Position numbers and translations under genes: made by a program
Notes under the pieces: model-generated
What the model saw: the letters and a program-made list of their open reading frames with translations, nothing else
The model's database searches: none
Told to the model about the DNA's origin: nothing
In this document: positions 58,673-64,000 of the stretch, piece after piece
Numbering within the stretch: position 1 is the stretch's first letter
How the letters are laid out: each line of letters opens with the position of its first letter
NCBI GenBank assembly: GCA_019188255.1
Contig: JAETXT010000003.1
Span: 1,736,001-1,800,000 of the forward strand
Source: Verticillium longisporum
Taxonomy: Eukaryota; Ascomycota; Sordariomycetes; Glomerellales; Plectosphaerellaceae
DNA: 64,000 bases
Direction of reading: 5' to 3'

Positions 58673-61355
58673 TCAGGCATCCTCACTGCCCTCACGCTCG
58701 GCATCGTTGCCAGAGGCGTTGATGAACACGAGTCTCGTCATGTTGCCAGCAGTTTGCCAGACCTGTCGGCCGTGTCAGTACAATTGGGTTACGTGAAGTG
58801 GACAAGGCTATACTCACATCGAGGCTGTTGTACTCCTCCAGCGCGGCGAGCCACTGGTCCTCCGTGAAGCCCTTGGCGATGACTCTCTCCTTGACCTTCC
58901 TCAGGCTCAGCACGCCGTACTCGTCGTCATCGTCCGCATCGTCGGGCCTGCACGCGCCACTGTCGGCCAGCGCCTTGACCATGTTGTAGATTCTGCTGTT
59001 GGGGTTGAGCCTCTGGCGGCCAGTGCCCTGATCGGCGGCGAGCGACTCCTTTGAGGCCTCGAGCAGACGCAGCGCCTCGTCCACGTCGTCCTGCTCGACG
59101 AGGTTGCTGAAGCGCAGGCGCGCGAGGGCCTGGGCGATACGGATGATGCCGAGAAGAGTTCGCGGCGTGACGTGGGTGAACTGCTCGCCCTTCTTCTCAG
59201 CGCGGCGCTGGGCCTCGCGCATGCGGACATACGTCTTGCTGACGTATTCCATGACGCCCGCCGTGACGACTGGGCGGTAGGTGCGCGCCTGGGCAATGTA
59301 GGAGCGCACTTCATGAGGGCTGAAAATGACATCGTCCTCACCGGCGACGGGGGTGGCGAGAGTGCATGTGCACGTAGGCGACGTGCTTGGCAAGCTGGGC
59401 GTCGGACTCGCGGTTCGGCGTGTCAAGGATCAGGAACATGATATCGAAACGCGAAAAAAGGGCGGCGGGCAGGTTGATGTTCTCGACAGGCGAGAGGCGG
59501 GTGTTGTATCGTCCGTAGAGAGGGTTAGCTGCGGCAAGAATGGAGGTGCGGGCGTTGAGAGTGGTGGAGATGCCGGCCTTGGAGATGGAGATGGTCTGTT
59601 GTTCCATGACTTCGTGGATAGCCGTGCGGTCGTTGTCGTCCATCTTGTCGAATTCATCGATGCAGCAGATACCATTGTCGGCGAGGACAAGGGCACCGCC
59701 CTCTAGGACCATCTCGTCAGTCACTGGGTCACGGATGACGGCGGCTGTGAGACCGACGCCACTGCTGCCACGTCCAGAAGTGTACACGCCGCGCGGCGCG
59801 ACCTTGGAGATGTACTTGAGCAGTTGGGACTTGGCCACACCAGGGTCACCCATAAGGCACACGTTGATGTCACCACGAATCTTCATGCCGTCCTTGACCT
59901 CCTTCGTCACACCACCAATGAGGAGCAGCAAGAGAGCCTTCTTGACGTCGACGTGACCGTAGATCTCGGGAGCGATGGACTTGGCAAGCAGCTCGTACAC
60001 CTGTCCAGATTGCCTGTACTGCTCAATCCTCCGCACAAGGGCGGGATCAATGATCATCTCGGAGTAGGCCTTCTTGTGCTGCAGAATGTAGTGAGCCTCG
60101 AGGTATGTGTCGGTGAGGAGGCCAGCCTTCATAGCCTTGAAGCCAGTGTAGGGAGTGGGCATGAAGATGCCGGATATGTCGACAACGTCGCCAGGGTTCA
60201 CCTTGCGTACGGAGGAGCCGTAGCAGAGAACAGTGAGTGTTCGAGGGATCTGGCCAATGGGAACCTGTTCAGCCATTTCCTGAACCTTGACCTCCTGGAA
60301 GGGGAGGAACTTGGACGCTCTCGATGATGGTTGCAATTGGCTGCGCGATTGGTTCTTCTTGCACGTCTCCGAGGGACACATGGTCAAGGGAGTGTGCTGC
60401 TTATCGGTAACAGGCTGGAAGATTTCACTGCCACAGCCCTCACAGTAGTAGGCGCTGACAGAGACGACAGGCTTGACGTCGGAAACTCGGGTTGCGATGG
60501 CGCGGACCGTGATGAGGTGGCCCAGGTGCTCGCCACGGACGTCACGGACAGCCATGGCCTTGGACTCGTGATCGGCAGTCTGGGTACGGGGCTTGAAAGC
60601 CAAGGTGTAGCGGCGCGTCAGTTCTGCGGGGAAGCGCTCGGCAGCGGCAGGAAGATCGCCGTTCGCGACAGCCACATCCATGGCCTGGTTGTGTTCTTCT
60701 CGCCGCCTCATGACAACATCGAGAACATCTTCCTTGAAGCTTTTCACATGTCAGTAATGTATCATTGGAGCAGCCGAGCCGCGAGGGGTCAGACGTACGA
60801 CTCCTTGTTCGTTGGCGCCGGCATCTGAGAGTCAATGGCTCTCGAGAAAATCTCGACGTAGTGCTTGGTATTCAGCTCGACCGACTCGACCAGCTTGAGG
60901 CGCTCGCCTGTGTCGGCTTCCAATGTCTTCTCCCACTAGATTCTGTGTGAGTTCGTCGCTCGATGCACAGCGCATTGGGAAATACTGACTCCGTGAAGGT
61001 CGTCCAGGTCTAGCATGACTTCGTTGATCTTGCGATCTGCCAGCTCTTGCAGGATAATCTGATACTTTGGCTGGGGAGTGCGCGCCTCTTTCTGACGGCG
61101 ACGCCTCTCCTCCGCAACCTCGTCGTCCTCCATGACATCGTCATCTTCGTCAAAGTCATCCTCATTTATTGTTACGTTGCCGAGGGCATGTGTGATCGTC
61201 TGCTCGGGAGTGGCTTTGAAGTCCTTGAGGAACGACTCGAAGGCGGCTGCAGTGTTTGTAGTCAGTACTTGTCGCCATGTCAATGCTGAATCGCGGGGAA
61301 GTGTACCGAGCTGTGCCTCGTACTGGACTGGCGCCTTGAATTGACGGAGCGCCAT
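58673..61355 (-). CDS. MCM7: Replicative helicase subunit Mcm7, one frame break
   Basis: Subunit of the MCM2-7 hexamer that licenses origins and drives the CMG helicase. Exons are 61355-60990, 60935-60799, 60739-58818 and 58762-58673, about 837 aa. An acidic stretch ([20 protein letters not shown]) precedes the N-terminal MCM domain with a zinc site CEGC..CPSETC. The ATPase core shows Walker [10 protein letters not shown] near residue 466, Walker B CIDEFDKM near 527 and the arginine finger SRFD near 600. The frame shifts between HMHSRHP and [14 protein letters not shown] at the five-C run 59349-59353. One surplus C, or two missing, explains it. The last exon encodes [17 protein letters not shown]. 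All introns are 54-59 bp. Confidence 0.96.
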
Positions 61356-63302
61356 CGTGAGTTGTAGATGTGCGGATACTGTCAGCAGAGCTTGTGATCC
61401 GTCAGAGAAAGTAAATGGGGCCGCTCGATGCGATGCGAAATGCAACAAGGAGAAATGCGCGTCGCAACAAGCTCTGTGGGTGGGGGGGCTGAGATGCGGG
61501 ATGGAGGACGGGATGGATTGGATGGACGTCGCTGGTTGTTGGTTGCCAGGGGGTTGCCCAGTCTCACAAATTGGAATGCTGGTAACGCGAAAAGACGCGT
61601 TTTCTCGCGTCGCGTGTCCACAGGTTTAATGGAATTATGACTAAGCCCAAAGATAGGCCACGAATATGGCGACTACCATCCTCGTTTGTATGGAAGTCTT
61701 AGGTATTCCAGCTGCCATACCCACTGGGCCTGGGTCAAATTGCCTTCGACCGGTTCCGACCCCGATTACAAGGCGTATTCACAATTTCCATCGTAGTTGT
61801 TTCCCTTGTCTAGCTTCCAGCATTGCGCCCCGCGTTATATGTCATCTTTCACCAGGGAAAGATGATCACACAAGCACGCAGGATGACAAGGGCGGCGAAT
61901 GCGCGAGGAAACACTCATAAATCTGGCATGAACAGTCATTCTCATGTCTAGCGGGGCATGGATCGCGTAATCTCAGCTTTTAGAAGTTCTTGTATCAGAC
62001 ACACATGTACCTGCAACAGTGGAAGCCCCATCACGCTGATGGCTTAAGGTATCAGAAGGTTATGCGCAAATAACGTGATATGGCCGAAGGCTCTGCTCAC
62101 ACACCTTCAAGGACCTGAGGGGGAGCACTGCATGGAGATATTGAAACAAAGACCCAAGACCTCGTCTAGACGAGTAAGGCTAAGTAAAATGTGTTTTTTT
62201 TTCCGACTGAAAGTAGTCGTTTGTGAGCACGGCTATTGGCCTTCAATCTTGTCTGTCCAACTAGGTATTTCATGGAGCGAAGCCTGTCCACTACAAGGTA
62301 TGCTGCAAGAGAAGAGTGTCGAGACATAATGCAGAATGCTTTGCACACGGTGGCACAATTATTCTTCAGTCGTCCCGAGAGGAGCAGGCGTTCAGCAGTT
62401 CGCGGGCATTGCAACTCTCCAGTATCATGATGCCTCAAGTACAACCGCCCTCTAGCGCATAGCCTGGTGCCCCAACACAATCAAGGCCCTTGGCTCAAAA
62501 CCTGTTGTTTGATGAATTGGGAATTGTGCTGCAAGGCCGAAAGGATGCACTTTCGAGAAGCTCCGGTCCATAAGTGTGCGCCGACCGGTTTCCCAAGATC
62601 TGTGCACCATCTATGAGTCTCCCTAGAAAAGGTACTGTTTCTTCCTCGTTTGCAAACCCCATTCATGAATTCCTAACAACTTCGCTTGCGTCTTTCAGAT
62701 GATCCAAGTCGAAAGCTGATTGTGGTCATATAGTGCAGCATGGAGGAGGTAAAGCGGCATAAGAATTGTGTATCGCTCGTGGTGGAGCCGAGGAGCATCG
62801 TCTACTGTGGGCAAGTCTTGAGGTTTTTTTTCAGCTGTCTCTGCTACAGGTAGAACACTGAAGCTAACTTGGCATAGCCGAACTGGTTGTCTTCATCTTT
62901 TGTTTTTGTTTCGACTTCAGGGTCGTTACGAGGGGGACTTGAGGCCCTTCCAGACGGTCCAGTGAATGATGGTGACAGTGATGAAAATTGTCCCTTAGAG
63001 ATGACTCCAGAAACCTAACGACATGTAGCGCGATACTGATATCAGATCAACACCATAAGCTCAGCACGAAAAGCATCTGCAACCGACACGGAACAAGAAC
63101 CAAGTCACTCACATGCCGCAGAGCTTTTCTGAGGGTAAAGTGGTAAACTCCATCGCCAGAGCAGCACATCAGAGAGCAGCACATCAACGACACATCACTT
63201 GGAAGCAGGAAGGCGAGCGAGATGAAACAGAAACCATCCATATGATACAGTATACATGCCAGAGACCATGGTACATCTAACTCTACAGAGTGACAAGGCG
63301 CT
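61356..63302. other. Intergenic region, 1.9 kb
   Basis: This stretch lies between the MCM7 start and the Rsm23 stop, both on the minus strand. I see no convincing gene. The right end holds the Rsm23 3' UTR with a small direct repeat. Confidence 0.4.
63158..63185. repeat. 13-bp direct repeat
   Basis: AGAGCAGCACATC occurs at 63158-63170 and again at 63173-63185, separated by 2 bp, in the likely 3' UTR of Rsm23. It is a small local duplication with no known role. Confidence 0.85.
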
Positions 63303-64000
63303 CTAAATGCGCGAGTGCAGCAGCGCGGCGCGCTCAATCTCTCCGATGACGCCCTGGCCGCCGAGCGTCCACTTCTCCGTGACGGTCGTCTCGTTGACGA
63401 GGGACCGCAGCATGCCGCTGGCGGCCCAATACTCCATGACGGCACGGGCCTCGGCCTTGGAGACATTGTCGACGTGGAAGACGTCGACCTTTTCGAGGAC
63501 CTCGTGCACGCGGGGATCGTAGTCCTTGCGGTAGGGGTCTGCCGTGGGCACGTGTTTGCCGGCGGCGGCTGCGAACGAGCGGGCGAGGGCGAGGTCCATG
63601 CTCGGCGAACGAGGAGCGTTGCTGCGACTCGTGGCGCCAATGACGGCGCCGCCGTTGGCGAAGGGAGTCTTGCCCGAGAGAGCGTCGGTGAAGAGGCGGA
63701 CGAGGGTCAGATCGTGAGAGTGGACGAGGTTGAAGGACGGGTCGCGGTATTCGCTAACCTTCATGACGTGGGAGAGGCCGTCGAGGCCGAGAAGGACGGG
63801 CGGGCGGCCAGGGACGGCAGTAAGCTCGTACCAGAGGGCCTTGAGGACGGGCCAGGCGTAATCAGGCTCCTTCGCAGCAGTGATGAGGTCGGCGAGCGTG
63901 GGGTCCTCAGGGAGATGGAGGAGCTGCAGGTGGCTGTAGTTCTTCGAGGCCTTGTACTGGGCGAGGATGTCGTGGTTTGCCTTAATGATCGTCTGTAGGA
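63303..64000 (-). CDS. RSM23: Mitochondrial small ribosomal subunit protein mS29/Rsm23 (DAP3), partial
   Basis: GTP-binding DAP3-family protein of the mitochondrial small ribosomal subunit. Only the C-terminal 231 residues lie inside the window; the 5' end is beyond position 64000. The visible part opens with TIIKANHDILAQYKASKNY and contains GRPPVLLGLDGLSHVMK, a Walker-B-like segment of the family, then YRDPSFNLVHSHDLTLVRLF, GKTPFANGGAVIGATSRSN and the RSLVNETTVTEKWTLGGQG tail. The frame is open to the edge without a start codon, so a long open frame on the opposite strand is a shadow. No breaks were seen in this part. Confidence 0.88.
   Translation of the reverse strand, partial: LQTIIKANHDILAQYKASKNYSHLQLLHLPEDPTLADLITAAKEPDYAWPVLKALWYELTAVPGRPPVLLGLDGLSHVMKVSEYRDPSFNLVHSHDLTLVRLFTDALSGKTPFANGGAVIGATSRSNAPRSPSMDLALARSFAAAAGKHVPTADPYRKDYDPRVHEVLEKVDVFHVDNVSKAEARAVMEYWAASGMLRSLVNETTVTEKWTLGGQGVIGEIERAALLHSRI

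Noticed and set aside
1..64000. Transposons, CRISPR arrays, secondary-metabolite clusters or phage-like genes
   Set aside because: No transposase, reverse transcriptase, PKS/NRPS domains, repeat-spacer arrays or phage modules were seen. The content is conserved eukaryotic housekeeping genes.

Overview
This window looks like a gene-dense piece of nuclear chromosome from a filamentous ascomycete (class Sordariomycetes). The basis is short introns of about 49-121 bp with GT..AG ends, euascomycete-type orthologues such as a POD-6/Nak1-like kinase and an LCL3 nuclease, one intron-containing tRNA, and compact GC-moderate intergenic DNA. The protein sequences remind me most of Glomerellales (Verticillium/Colletotrichum), but that placement comes from memory and was not searched.

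Layout. 1-6244: no supportable gene. 6245-11161 (-): nucleoporin Nup159. 11846-12782 (+): 20S proteasome beta2 (Pup1). 13805-16125 (-): Sel1-repeat Dsf2/Nif1-like protein, preceded by 4.2 kb without a gene. 20341-21428 (-): CstF-64/Rna15-like mRNA 3'-end factor. 21990-23462 (-): Erv46. 24733-27282 (-): Mnr2-type Mg2+ transporter. 28038-29797 (-): Noc4. 30113-31095 (+): ATP synthase subunit 4. 31668-31767 (-): tRNA-Ala(AGC). 32099-34261 (-): Src1/Heh inner nuclear membrane protein. 34845-36382 (+): Coq6. 36910-38434 (-): complex I 49 kDa subunit. 39168-40080 (+): LCL3 nuclease. 40621-43257 (+): Kic1/Nak1/POD-6-like kinase. 43474-46486 (-): Tel2. 46900-48416 (+): Uba3. 48675-49859 (-): RPC40 (AC40). 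50664-51217 (-): small SRPBCC-like protein. 52517-53817 (-): BTB protein. 54041-57722 (-): Pex1. 58673-61355 (-): Mcm7. 63303-64000 (-): mitochondrial ribosomal protein Rsm23/mS29, cut by the window edge.

These are conserved single-copy housekeeping genes, often in divergent pairs (Nup159/Pup1, Noc4/Atp4, Src1/Coq6, Nuo49/LCL3, Tel2/Uba3) and convergent pairs (kinase/Tel2, Uba3/RPC40, Coq6/Nuo49). They do not form a pathway cluster, although four mitochondrial genes fall within 30.1-40.1 kb. I see no transposon, secondary-metabolite cluster, CRISPR array or obvious new system.

Three things stand out. First, eight otherwise well-conserved genes carry twelve apparent frame breaks, nearly all in C/G runs of 4-6 bases. 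This is best read as systematic sequence error in the assembly, and a naive annotation would wrongly split or truncate these genes. Second, Uba3 appears to contain a 6-nt micro-exon. Third, the kinase tail carries four copies of a SLIDLD-type motif that fits the clathrin-box consensus. All intron and frame calls were made by eye from conserved protein continuity.
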